Of a stretch of 16,698 bases of DNA, positions 1 to 7,184 are shown in pieces; position 1 is the stretch's first letter, and the number at the start of each line of letters is the position of its first letter. Source of the DNA: Rhizobium sp. (GTDB lineage Bacteria; Pseudomonadota; Alphaproteobacteria; Rhizobiales; Rhizobiaceae); contig DNPN01000219.1 of assembly GCA_003501385.1 (NCBI GenBank), forward strand, positions 4,603-21,300. Reading direction: 5' to 3'. The notes beneath the pieces are model-generated. The model was not told the origin of the DNA. It saw nothing but the letters and a program-made list of their open reading frames with translations, and did not search any database. The position numbers were made by a program, and so were the translations under genes.

Positions 1-29
1 CAAAGGTTCGCTGTAGCTCTTTATATGTG

Positions 30-77
30 TTGCATAATTTTCTCTTTAAACCGATTCCGGTTTAAAGAATTATGCAA
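30..77. repeat. Long imperfect extragenic palindrome (REP-like)
   Basis: Two 20-bp arms are exact reverse complements except for a 4-nt insertion (ttct, 40-43) in the left arm. The left arm is TTGCATAATT (30-39) plus CTTTAAACCG (44-53). The right arm is CGGTTTAAAG (58-67) plus AATTATGCAA (68-77). The loop is ATTC (54-57). It lies just beyond the stop codon of the cytochrome b561 gene, whose transcript would read into it. No T-run follows on either strand, so a classic intrinsic terminator is not shown. A dispersed intergenic repeat of the kind common in rhizobial genomes is the better guess. The structure is seen directly; its role is inferred. Confidence 0.6.
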
Positions 78-99
78 TAAAAGACCTGAGTGTCTGTCC

Positions 100-687
100 T
101 CAGTGTTTTTTGCGTCCATCTGCCAGTGCCGGAACCATTCTCAGCAGCACGCCGTCCTTGAGAACGACATGGTGAAACAAGGCCGCCACGGCATGAAGCG
201 TTGAGATGATAATGATGAGCCATGCGAGATTTTCATGCAGTTCTCCAAGCTGATGGCGATAATCTTGTGAAATATTGAAAAGCGGCGGGATGGAAAACAG
301 GTTAAAGAAATCCACCGCACGGCCTTGGGACCAACGCCATGTAAAGCCCAGCCCGATTTGGACAATCAGGCCAAGATAAAGAGCGTAGTGGGCACCTTTG
401 GCGGCCAAACCCATCATGCCTTTTTCGGCTTCAGGGATGGATTTGCGGCTGACTGCGCGCCAGACGATGCGACAGAGAAAAACCACTGCTAGAAGAATGC
501 CTGCGGCATAATGAACAAGTTTGAGATTGGTGCGGAAGGCTCCTCCGCGTTCGCCGAAATCCCAGATCTCTGCCGTTACGAAAAGGAGCAGGACCAGCAA
601 AGCCGTTGCCCAATGTAGCAAGATCATACCGCGATTATAGCGTTCAGGAGATTGGTCTGCTGCGAGTGTCGCATTCGATAACGTCAT
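100..687 (-). CDS. Cytochrome b561 family membrane protein
   Basis: This is a 195-residue di-heme b-type cytochrome of the bacterial CybB/b561 type, expected to move electrons (typically from quinol) in the cytoplasmic membrane. Four hydrophobic helices are visible, at about residues 21-40, 58-77, 98-116 and 150-175. Histidines suited to bis-His heme ligation are H25 (in ILLHW), H59 (in KLVHYAAG), H151 (in ELHENLAW) and H165 (in STLHAV). The N-terminus RYNRGMILLHWA is typical of the family. I chose the ATG at 687 because GGAG lies about 7 bases upstream and because the 23 extra residues of the longer reading (from 756) look non-family. The gene is transcribed divergently from the DUF1800/DUF1501 pair, and no partner gene follows it in the window. 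The electron acceptor is not known. Confidence 0.88.
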   Translation of the reverse strand: MTLSNATLAADQSPERYNRGMILLHWATALLVLLLFVTAEIWDFGERGGAFRTNLKLVHYAAGILLAVVFLCRIVWRAVSRKSIPEAEKGMMGLAAKGAHYALYLGLIVQIGLGFTWRWSQGRAVDFFNLFSIPPLFNISQDYRHQLGELHENLAWLIIIISTLHAVAALFHHVVLKDGVLLRMVPALADGRKKH

Positions 688-843
688 GGTTGGGCTCCAT
701 TCCCAAAATTTTTTGAAATACATGGATATCAGGCGCAATTCCTGTCGGGAGGACACGGGAAAGGGCCTAGCTTGGGGCAGGAGGTATGAAGCCTTTTACC
801 CTGACGGGAACCTGAACGCCAACGGTGCCCCCTGCCAAGCTTC

Positions 844-867
844 TAACCTTACCAAAAAGTTAGGTTA
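844..867. promoter_or_regulatory. Dyad, possible regulator binding site
   Basis: The arms TAACCTTAC and GTTAGGTTA flank the centre CAAAAA. Eight of nine positions pair; the only mismatch is T850/T861. The outer ACCT...AGGT arms recall MerR-family operators, but the usual -35/-10 elements with 19-20 bp spacing are not clear here. The dyad is seen directly; function as an operator is an inference. Confidence 0.3.
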
Positions 868-958
868 TCGGCCACGCTTTCACCGCAATAAAGGCGGTTC
901 ATGCGGCTTGAACAGCGAGGCTTTGGTGATTGGCGCAATCCCCAAAATGACTGGCCTG

Positions 959-978
959 ACTGTGACACGCACTGTGAC
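959..978 (+). repeat. Short tandem direct repeat ACTGTGAC x2
   Basis: ACTGTGAC occurs at 959-966 and again at 971-978, a 12-bp period, about 60-80 bases before the DUF1800 start. Paired direct half-sites of this kind can bind a response regulator, but no family is indicated. Confidence 0.3.
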
Positions 979-1024
979 GGCAATGTGCATTCATACCAAT
1001 CTGTTGACGGACCCCGAGTTTAAC

Positions 1025-1042
1025 AAGGAGGTTATCCTGTTG
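1025..1042 (+). promoter_or_regulatory. Strong ribosome binding site for a TTG start
   Basis: AAGGAGG at 1025-1031, complementary to the 3' end of 16S rRNA, stands 8 bases before TTG at 1040. This fixes the DUF1800 start at an uncommon initiation codon. The resulting N-terminus MISHSTLAAIRYGYGLR fits the start of the family domain, whereas the upstream ATG codons at 686 and beyond have no comparable site. Confidence 0.8.
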
Positions 1043-2596
1043 ATTTCTCATTCGACACTGGCCGCCATTCGCTACGGCTATGGGTTACGGCATGATGAAA
1101 CTGGCTTCGAGGATATTGATAGTCTTCTTGCACAACTGCCGGAAGCGGCAAATCAGGCAGCGGCGTTTCCTCTTGAGGGCATAGAGGCACGCCGTCAGGC
1201 AATTGCCGAATACTTCGGTGTGCGCAAGACAATCGAGCAGCTGAAAAAAGCAGGCAAGGCCGACGGCGACGTAAACACGGCGCTGAACAAGGATGTGGCT
1301 GAGCGTTTTAATGCGGATGTCTCGGCGCGTATTGCCCAGGCGACCCTGTCGCCTTTTGGTTTCCATGAACGGATGGCGACGTTCTGGCTCAACCACTTCA
1401 CCGTTAGCGCCGATAAAAACATTGAGAGCAAGCTGCTCGTGCCGCTGTTTGAGGCCGAGGTTATTCGGCCTCATCTGGGTGGGCATTTCGCCGCACTTCT
1501 CAAAGAGGTGTCGTTGCATCCGGCCATGGTGGTGTTTCTCGATCAGGCAGAATCGATTGGGCCCAATTCCAAAGTGGGATTGAAGCGCAAAAACGGCGGC
1601 TCCAATGAGAATTTTGCCCGTGAAGTGATGGAGCTGCACACACTTGGCGTCGGCACTGGTTATACCCAGACCGACGTGCGTCAGCTCTCCTTGCTGCTTA
1701 CCGGCATTACATTTGACCGGATTGCCGTTGCGGCAGGCTATGATGTGAACCGGGCAGAGCCGGGCAGTTTTACCGTGCTGGGCAGAACCTATAGCCGCAG
1801 CCCGGAGCCGTTTCTTAATGCCGTTGCCGCGCTGGAGGATCTGGCCAGAGATGAGCGCACCATGCGCCATATCAGCCGACAACTCTATGCCCATTTCATC
1901 AGTGAAAAAACCGATGACAAGGTGGTGGAGAACATGGTTGCGGCGTGGAAACAGGGCGATGGTTATTTGCCGGATGTTTATCGCGCCATGTTGCAAAGCC
2001 GCGAGGCCTGGGAAGAGCCGGGCCAGAAATTCAAACTGCCCTTTGATTATATTGTCTCCACGCTTCGGGCAGCGGGCGCGACAAAGGACACGATCATGGG
2101 GGATGATTCAAAGCCGCGCGGCCCTATTCAAATGCCCGTGATTGATGCGGCCCAGACTGACAAGACGGCCAATGCCATGGCACCACAGATGATGGATGCA
2201 AAGGCCACGACGGCCGTCAAGCAAGGCGATGCGGAAAAAATGTCGCCGGAGATGAGCGCCACCGCGAAACCACCACCACCCAGACAGCCCCTTGGGCGAC
2301 AGGCCGCCAATGTGATTGCGACCCTTGGTCAACCCATCTGGCGACCGAGCGATGCGGCGGGATTTTCCGATAAATCCGACCATTGGTTCAGTGCCAGCCA
2401 GCTCAGCCAGCGCATTCAATGGGCGCGCAGGCTGGTTAACCAACTGGATACGGCGACCGCCGATCCACGCCAGTTTGTGCAACTTGCTTTGGCGGACAAT
2501 GCCCGTGAGGACACAATCCATCTTGTCTCTCAGGCACCAAACCGCAAATCCGGGCTGGTGATGGCTCTGGTTTCCCCTGAATTCAACAGACGCTGA
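1040..2596 (+). CDS. DUF1800 family protein
   Basis: This is a 518-residue protein of the DUF1800 family, whose biochemical function is not established. The family signature is plain at about residues 188-225: NENFAREVMELHTLGVG followed by YTQTDVRQLSLLLTG. Earlier conserved parts are the N-terminal AIRYGYGLR and FHERMATFWLNHF. At about residues 353-420 a low-complexity segment rich in Met, Ala, Lys and Pro (with PPPPR) interrupts the domain, which resumes with QPLGRQAANVIATLGQPIW. No signal peptide is seen from the chosen TTG start. The stop at 2594-2596 is 10 bases before the DUF1501 gene, so the two are surely co-transcribed; this pairing is common in bacteria. The Tat signal on its partner suggests a shared extracytoplasmic role, possibly by co-export. 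The start choice is supported by the ribosome site at 1025-1031. Confidence 0.88.
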   Translation: MISHSTLAAIRYGYGLRHDETGFEDIDSLLAQLPEAANQAAAFPLEGIEARRQAIAEYFGVRKTIEQLKKAGKADGDVNTALNKDVAERFNADVSARIAQATLSPFGFHERMATFWLNHFTVSADKNIESKLLVPLFEAEVIRPHLGGHFAALLKEVSLHPAMVVFLDQAESIGPNSKVGLKRKNGGSNENFAREVMELHTLGVGTGYTQTDVRQLSLLLTGITFDRIAVAAGYDVNRAEPGSFTVLGRTYSRSPEPFLNAVAALEDLARDERTMRHISRQLYAHFISEKTDDKVVENMVAAWKQGDGYLPDVYRAMLQSREAWEEPGQKFKLPFDYIVSTLRAAGATKDTIMGDDSKPRGPIQMPVIDAAQTDKTANAMAPQMMDAKATTAVKQGDAEKMSPEMSATAKPPPPRQPLGRQAANVIATLGQPIWRPSDAAGFSDKSDHWFSASQLSQRIQWARRLVNQLDTATADPRQFVQLALADNAREDTIHLVSQAPNRKSGLVMALVSPEFNRR

Positions 2597-2606
2597 AGAG
2601 GATTGC

Positions 2607-3773
2607 ATGATGGAAATGTCAGGTACTCTTTCCCGACGCGGCTTTTTGACCGCCGCCTGTTGTGCGGCTGCAGCACCCGTGTTTACACCTTTGGCTTTTG
2701 CCGAAATGCCGGGCGATAATCGCTATATTGCCATTATTCTGCGCGGGGCCATGGATGGGCTTGATCTGGTGCAGCCCTATGGCGATCCGGCTTTGAAACT
2801 GGCCAGGCCAGATCTGGCGCTGGGCACCGATAAAGGCTTGATTGATCTGGATGGCTTCTTTGGGCTCAATCCGGTTGCCGCTCCCTTGATGCCGCTGTGG
2901 AAAGCCGGTGAGCTTGGCTTTGTGCATGCCGTATCAACGCCCTATCGCAATCAGCGCAGCCATTTTGACGGGCAGGATATTCTCGAAGCGGGCGGCATGG
3001 GGCTGGCCTCCAAGGATAGCGGCTGGCTGAACCGTGCGTTGTCACTGACCAATACGCCGGTGCAGGCGATTGATATTTCCAGCGGGCGGGAGATCATCCT
3101 CTCCGGTTCCAATCCGGCCGATGTCTGGTCGCCACGGGCTGATCTGGGCATGGGCGGCGATGAGCTAGGCTTTCTGGTGCGGCTTTATCAGAGCGATCCA
3201 CAATTTGCCGCGACGTTTAAAGAAGCCGTTGGCATCGATACCTATACCGGCCTGCTCTATAAACAGCAAAAGCGCGGCGATGGCGTGAAAGACATGGCCA
3301 AAATGGCCGCATCCTTGCTGAAAGAGCGCTATCGTATCGCCAGTTTGTCCATCACGGGCTGGGATACCCATGTGCAGCAACAGGCCAATTTTGCCAATGC
3401 GGCCCGCAATCTCACTGATGCGATTTTGATGTTGCGCGATGAGCTTGGCCCCGATGCATGGCGCAAAACCGCCGTGATTGCCATGACGGAATTTGGCCGC
3501 ACCGTGCGGCAAAATGCCAATGCGGGCACAGATCATGGCACGGGTGGCTGTTGCATCATCGCGGGCGGTGCCGTGAAAGGTGGGCATGTTTATGGCAAAT
3601 GGCCGGGGCTGAAGGATGAAAACCTGCTGGACAATCGCGATCTCAACCCCACCGGCGATGTGCGGGCGGTGGCTGCGGCGCTGTTGTCCCGGCAATTCGG
3701 CATTTCCTCCAGTAATCTGACGGGAACAGTGTTTCCCGGTCTTAGTCTGGATGACCGTCCGCAATATATCTAG
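2607..3773 (+). CDS. DUF1501 family protein, Tat-exported
   Basis: This is a 388-residue DUF1501 protein, a family placed near the alkaline phosphatase/sulfatase superfamily but without a proven reaction. The N-terminus carries a twin-arginine signal: SRRGFL at residues 9-14, a hydrophobic Ala/Cys stretch, and a likely cleavage site after PLAFA (residue 32). Family blocks visible are ILRGAMDGLDLVQPYGDP, the HFDGQDILEAG block, GWDTHVQQQ, and TEFGRTVRQNANAGTDHGTGG near the C-terminus, whose His and Asp residues are candidate metal ligands. AGAGGA lies just upstream. Either ATG (2607 or 2610) could be used; the second gives better spacing. It forms a transcription unit with the DUF1800 gene. The pairing with an exported partner suggests a periplasmic role; the substrate is unknown. 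Confidence 0.87.
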   Translation: MMEMSGTLSRRGFLTAACCAAAAPVFTPLAFAEMPGDNRYIAIILRGAMDGLDLVQPYGDPALKLARPDLALGTDKGLIDLDGFFGLNPVAAPLMPLWKAGELGFVHAVSTPYRNQRSHFDGQDILEAGGMGLASKDSGWLNRALSLTNTPVQAIDISSGREIILSGSNPADVWSPRADLGMGGDELGFLVRLYQSDPQFAATFKEAVGIDTYTGLLYKQQKRGDGVKDMAKMAASLLKERYRIASLSITGWDTHVQQQANFANAARNLTDAILMLRDELGPDAWRKTAVIAMTEFGRTVRQNANAGTDHGTGGCCIIAGGAVKGGHVYGKWPGLKDENLLDNRDLNPTGDVRAVAAALLSRQFGISSSNLTGTVFPGLSLDDRPQYI

Positions 3774-3854
3774 GGCGTGATCATCGCAGGCGCTTGCTGA
3801 TGAAGGTGTGCTCATGGTAGCTCACGGCATCACGTTTTTGCATTCGGAGACACC

Positions 3855-5216
3855 ATGAGCCGCACCTGTCTTGCCGTTATTCTTGCCGCTGGCGATAGCA
3901 CGCGGATGAAGTCGTCCATGTCCAAGGTGCTGCATCCGGTTGCTGGGCGTCCGATGATTGCGCATGTGATCGCCGCTATCTTGGCCTCAGACATTGCCGA
4001 TGTTGCGTTGGTTGTCGGTCGCGATGCGGAGAACGTTACCAAGGCTGCCAGCCTTGATGGCCTTTCCGTTATGCCGTTTCTCCAGACCCAGCGGCTTGGC
4101 ACCGGCCATGCCGTGTTGACAGCCAAAGAGGCAATTGCCCGTGGTTATGATGATATTCTGGTGGCTTATGGCGATGTGCCGCTGATTACCCCGGAAACGC
4201 TGAAATCTGCCCGCGCAGCGCTTGCCGGTGGCAATGATATTGTGGTCATCGGTTTCCACACCGAAAAGCCCACAGGCTATGGTCGCCTTCTGGTCGAGGA
4301 TGGTAAGTTGATTGCCATCCGCGAAGAAAAAGATGCATCCGAAGACGAGCGCAAGGTGACATGGTGCAACAGCGGCCTGATGGCCATTAATGGTGCCAAG
4401 GCGCTTGCTCTTCTTGCGCGCATCGGCAATGACAATGCAAAGGGCGAATATTATCTGACGGACTTGGTTGAAATTGCGCGCTCGTTGGGTGGCAAGGCCG
4501 TTGTGGTGGATGCATCCGAGGCCGAACTGTCCGGCTGCAACAATCGCGCCGAACTGGCTGCCATTGAAAAGCTGTGGCAGGAGCGCCGCCGCCTAGACAT
4601 CATGCTGTCGGGCGTGTCGATGATTGCGCCGGAAACCGTGTTTCTCAGCCATGATACGGTGATTGGTCAGGATGTGCTGATTGAGCCGAATGTGGTGTTT
4701 GGCCCCGGCGTGACAGTGGAGAGCGGTGCCGTGATCCACGCATTTTCCCATCTGGAAGGCGCGCATGTGTCTGCGGGTGCCACGGTTGGCCCCTATGCCC
4801 GTTTGCGCCCCGGTGCGAACCTGGGCGAGGGCGCTAAGGTTGGCAATTTCTGCGAGGTGAAAAAGGCAGAGATTGGCGCAGGGGCGAAGATCAACCACCT
4901 CAGCTATATTGGCGACGCCTTTGTGGGCGCAGATACCAACATTGGCGCAGGCACTATCACCTGCAATTATGACGGGGTGAACAAGCATGAGACCCATATT
5001 GGAGCCAATGCCTTCATCGGCTCCAACAGTGCGCTGGTTGCGCCGGTGACCATTGGCGATGGTGCGCTGGTGGCCTCTGGCAGCGTGATTACCGAGGATG
5101 TGCCAGCCGATGCTTTGGTCTTTGGCCGCGCCCGACAGGAGATCAAGCCGGAGCGGGCCAAGGCTATCCGTGAGCGTAATCTCGCCACAAAGGCAATGAA
5201 AAACTCCGCGAAATAA
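3855..5216 (+). CDS. glmU: Bifunctional UDP-GlcNAc pyrophosphorylase / GlcN-1-P acetyltransferase
   Basis: GlmU acetylates glucosamine-1-phosphate and then uridylylates it to UDP-N-acetylglucosamine, the precursor of peptidoglycan and lipid A, in the cytoplasm. The 453 residues match the usual length. The N-terminal nucleotidyltransferase domain (about 1-230) begins LAVILAAGDSTRMKS and has KVLHPVAGRPM, YGDVPLI near residue 104 and CNNRAELA. The first glycine-rich loop has DST where many homologues have a Gly, as I recall from rhizobial GlmU. The C-terminal left-handed beta-helix (from about 250) shows hexapeptide repeats and RLRPGANLGEGAKVGNFCEVK. H348 in INHLSYIGD corresponds to the catalytic His, followed by NIGAGTITCNYDG. 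GGAGA at 3846-3850 precedes the ATG. The next gene, glmS, belongs to the same pathway. Confidence 0.97.
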   Translation: MSRTCLAVILAAGDSTRMKSSMSKVLHPVAGRPMIAHVIAAILASDIADVALVVGRDAENVTKAASLDGLSVMPFLQTQRLGTGHAVLTAKEAIARGYDDILVAYGDVPLITPETLKSARAALAGGNDIVVIGFHTEKPTGYGRLLVEDGKLIAIREEKDASEDERKVTWCNSGLMAINGAKALALLARIGNDNAKGEYYLTDLVEIARSLGGKAVVVDASEAELSGCNNRAELAAIEKLWQERRRLDIMLSGVSMIAPETVFLSHDTVIGQDVLIEPNVVFGPGVTVESGAVIHAFSHLEGAHVSAGATVGPYARLRPGANLGEGAKVGNFCEVKKAEIGAGAKINHLSYIGDAFVGADTNIGAGTITCNYDGVNKHETHIGANAFIGSNSALVAPVTIGDGALVASGSVITEDVPADALVFGRARQEIKPERAKAIRERNLATKAMKNSAK

Positions 5217-5232
5217 CGGTTCGGATTTACGT

Positions 5233-5264
5233 AACGCTGCGAAACCCAAAGTGACCGCAGCGTT
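5233..5264 (+). promoter_or_regulatory. Hairpin after glmU
   Basis: Perfect 9-bp arms AACGCTGCG (5233-5241) and CGCAGCGTT (5256-5264) enclose a 14-nt loop, 17 bases after the glmU stop. No T-run follows, so termination is uncertain. It could stabilise the glmU 3' end or act as an RNA processing site in the glmU-glmS spacer. Confidence 0.45.
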
Positions 5265-5306
5265 GATTGCCAATTCCGGAAAATCGATTAGGAAAGACCT
5301 CGCTAG

Positions 5307-5340
5307 AGCAGCTCTCAAAGTTGGAGATTGCTGCTGTTTT
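5307..5340 (+). promoter_or_regulatory. Hairpin before the glmS ribosome site, possible attenuator
   Basis: AGCAGC (5307-5312) and TCTC (5313-5316) pair with GAGA (5324-5327) and GCTGCT (5330-5335), with a 2-nt bulge tt. GTTTT follows at 5336-5340, then the glmS ribosome site AAGGAG at 5346-5351. An alternative short stem AGAGC-A-GCTCT (5305-5315) uses the same left arm, so two exclusive foldings exist. Terminator-like, but the T-run is short. There is no resemblance to the Gram-positive glmS ribozyme. Confidence 0.35.
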
Positions 5341-5357
5341 GCGACAAGGAGAAGTGC

Positions 5358-7184
5358 ATGTGCGGAATCGTTGGAATTGTCGGGTGTCAGCCGGTGGCAG
5401 AGCGTCTTGTGGATGCGCTGAAGCGGTTGGAATACCGGGGCTATGATTCTGCGGGCGTTGCCACACTTAATAACGGTGTAATGGATCGCCGCCGGGCCGA
5501 GGGAAAGCTGTTCAATCTTGAAAAAAAGCTGGCCGAATTTCCACTTCCCGGACATATCGGCATTGCCCACACCCGTTGGGCAACCCATGGCGTTCCGAAT
5601 GAAACCAACGCCCATCCGCATTTTGTTGATGGCGTCGCCGTGGTGCATAACGGCATTATCGAGAACTTTTCTGAGCTGCGCGACGAGCTGTTGGCAGAGG
5701 GCGCGGTTTTCACCAGCCAGACTGACACCGAAGTGGTGGCGCATCTCCTCAACACCTATCGCAAAACCGGGCTGGATCAAAAAGCCGCCATGCTGGCCAT
5801 GCTCAATCGCATCACGGGTGCCTATGCGCTGGTGGTGATGTTTGCGGATGATCCAAACAGTATTTTTGCTGCCCGTTTCGGACCGCCATTGGCGATTGGC
5901 TTTGGCAAGAGCGAGATGTTCCTTGGTTCCGACGCCATTGCACTCTCGCCTTTCACCAATGAAATCACCTATCTGGTGGATGGTGATTTTGCTGTGGTGC
6001 ATAGCAGTGGCGCAGAGATCTTTGATTTCAATGGCAATGTGATGCATCGACCGCGCCAGATTTCACAGGCCAGCGCCTATGTGGTGGATAAGGGCAATCA
6101 CCGCCACTTCATGGAAAAGGAAATCTATGAACAGCCCGAAGTGATTTCCCACGCGCTCTCGCACTATGTCGATCTCGCCGATCACACACTGAAGCTGGCT
6201 AATACCGCCATTGATTTCAAAAATATCCGTGGCCTTGCCATTTCGGCTTGCGGCACGGCGTTTTTGGCGGGCCTGGTCGGTAAATACTGGTTTGAGCGCT
6301 ATGCCCGCTTGCCGGTTGAAATTGATGTGGCTTCCGAGTTCCGCTATCGCGAAATGCCGCTGTCCACAGATCAGGCCGCACTGTTCATTTCGCAATCGGG
6401 GGAGACGGCAGATACGCTGGCATCGCTGCGTTATTGCAAAGACGCTGGCCTGAAAATCGGTGCCATTGTCAATGTCAAGGAATCCACCATTGCCCGTGAG
6501 GCTGATGCTGTGTTCCCAATTCTCGCTGGGCCTGAAATTGGCGTTGCCTCCACCAAGGCCTTCACCTGCCAGCTCACGGTGATGGCGTCGCTTGCCGTAA
6601 CGGCGGGCAAGGCGCGTGGCCTGATCAACGCGGCAGAGGAAAAAGAACTGGTGCGGCACTTGGCAGAAATGCCCCGTATCATGAGCAAGGTGTTGAACCA
6701 GATCCAGCCGCAGATGGAAAGCCTCTCGCGTGAGCTGTCACGCTTCAAGGATGTGCTCTATCTTGGCCGTGGCACCAGCTATCCGCTGGCGCTTGAAGGA
6801 GCGCTCAAGCTCAAGGAAATCTCCTACATTCACGCCGAAGGCTATGCCGCTGGCGAATTGAAGCACGGTCCCATCGCGCTGATTGATGAGAACATGCCGG
6901 TGATTGTCATTGCCCCACATGATCGCTTCTTTGAAAAGACGGTTTCCAACATGCAGGAAGTGGCAGCACGCGGCGGCAAGATCATTTTCATCACCGATGA
7001 AAAGGGAGCTGCCTGCTCGAAGCTGGAAACCATGGCCACCATCGTACTGCCCAACGTGGCAGAAATCATCGCGCCCATGGTGTTTTCGCTGCCCATTCAA
7101 CTGCTGGCCTATCATACGGCGGTGTTTATGGGCACGGATGTGGACCAGCCGCGCAATCTTGCCAAGTCGGTAACGGTGGAATGA
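5358..7184 (+). CDS. glmS: Glutamine-fructose-6-phosphate aminotransferase (isomerizing)
   Basis: GlmS makes glucosamine-6-phosphate from fructose-6-phosphate and glutamine, the committed step of hexosamine synthesis. I start at ATG 5358 so that Met is followed by the catalytic N-terminal Cys (MCGIVGIVG), with AAGGAG six bases upstream. The upstream in-frame ATG at 5328 would bury the Cys and is wrong. The 608 residues match the family. The class II glutamine amidotransferase domain (about 1-215) shows TRWATHG, HNGIIENF and SQTDTEVV. Two SIS domains follow: the first with SACGTAFLAG, SQSGETADTLASLR and ASTKAFTCQ, the second with LGRGTSYPLALEGALKLKE and EGYAAGELKHGPIALI. The C-terminus is DQPRNLAKSVTVE, as expected for the fructose-6-P site. 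It overlaps the next gene by 4 bp. Confidence 0.97.
   Translation: MCGIVGIVGCQPVAERLVDALKRLEYRGYDSAGVATLNNGVMDRRRAEGKLFNLEKKLAEFPLPGHIGIAHTRWATHGVPNETNAHPHFVDGVAVVHNGIIENFSELRDELLAEGAVFTSQTDTEVVAHLLNTYRKTGLDQKAAMLAMLNRITGAYALVVMFADDPNSIFAARFGPPLAIGFGKSEMFLGSDAIALSPFTNEITYLVDGDFAVVHSSGAEIFDFNGNVMHRPRQISQASAYVVDKGNHRHFMEKEIYEQPEVISHALSHYVDLADHTLKLANTAIDFKNIRGLAISACGTAFLAGLVGKYWFERYARLPVEIDVASEFRYREMPLSTDQAALFISQSGETADTLASLRYCKDAGLKIGAIVNVKESTIAREADAVFPILAGPEIGVASTKAFTCQLTVMASLAVTAGKARGLINAAEEKELVRHLAEMPRIMSKVLNQIQPQMESLSRELSRFKDVLYLGRGTSYPLALEGALKLKEISYIHAEGYAAGELKHGPIALIDENMPVIVIAPHDRFFEKTVSNMQEVAARGGKIIFITDEKGAACSKLETMATIVLPNVAEIIAPMVFSLPIQLLAYHTAVFMGTDVDQPRNLAKSVTVE

Larger units (their letters stand above)
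688..1039. other. Non-coding divergent spacer
   Basis: These 352 bases lie between the starts of the b561 gene and the DUF1800 gene. The plus-strand reading frame stays open through them, but the translation shows no recognisable domain and the strong ribosome site at 1025-1031 argues that it is leader DNA. It holds a dyad at 844-867 and a direct repeat ACTGTGAC at 959-966 and 971-978. I could not pick a convincing sigma-70 promoter on either strand. Confidence 0.5.

Noticed and set aside
686..1039. N-terminal extension of the DUF1800 protein from ATG 686
   Set aside because: No ribosome site at 686, no family similarity in the translation, and an excellent ribosome site before TTG 1040.
1085..1996. 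303-codon minus-strand open frame within the DUF1800 gene
   Set aside because: Shadow of the DUF1800 gene; no motif or ribosome site.
2607..2705. Lipoprotein signal in the DUF1501 protein (TAAC18)
   Set aside because: The -3 position is Thr instead of Leu/Val, and a normal cleavage site PLAFA-E follows, so a plain Tat signal fits better.
5217..5357. glmS ribozyme
   Set aside because: The spacer is too short and lacks the ribozyme's conserved core; that class is known from Gram-positive bacteria.
4593..6047. 484-codon open frame antisense to glmU and glmS
   Set aside because: Shadow of two strongly conserved genes; it crosses both and their spacer, and its His-rich translation shows no domain.
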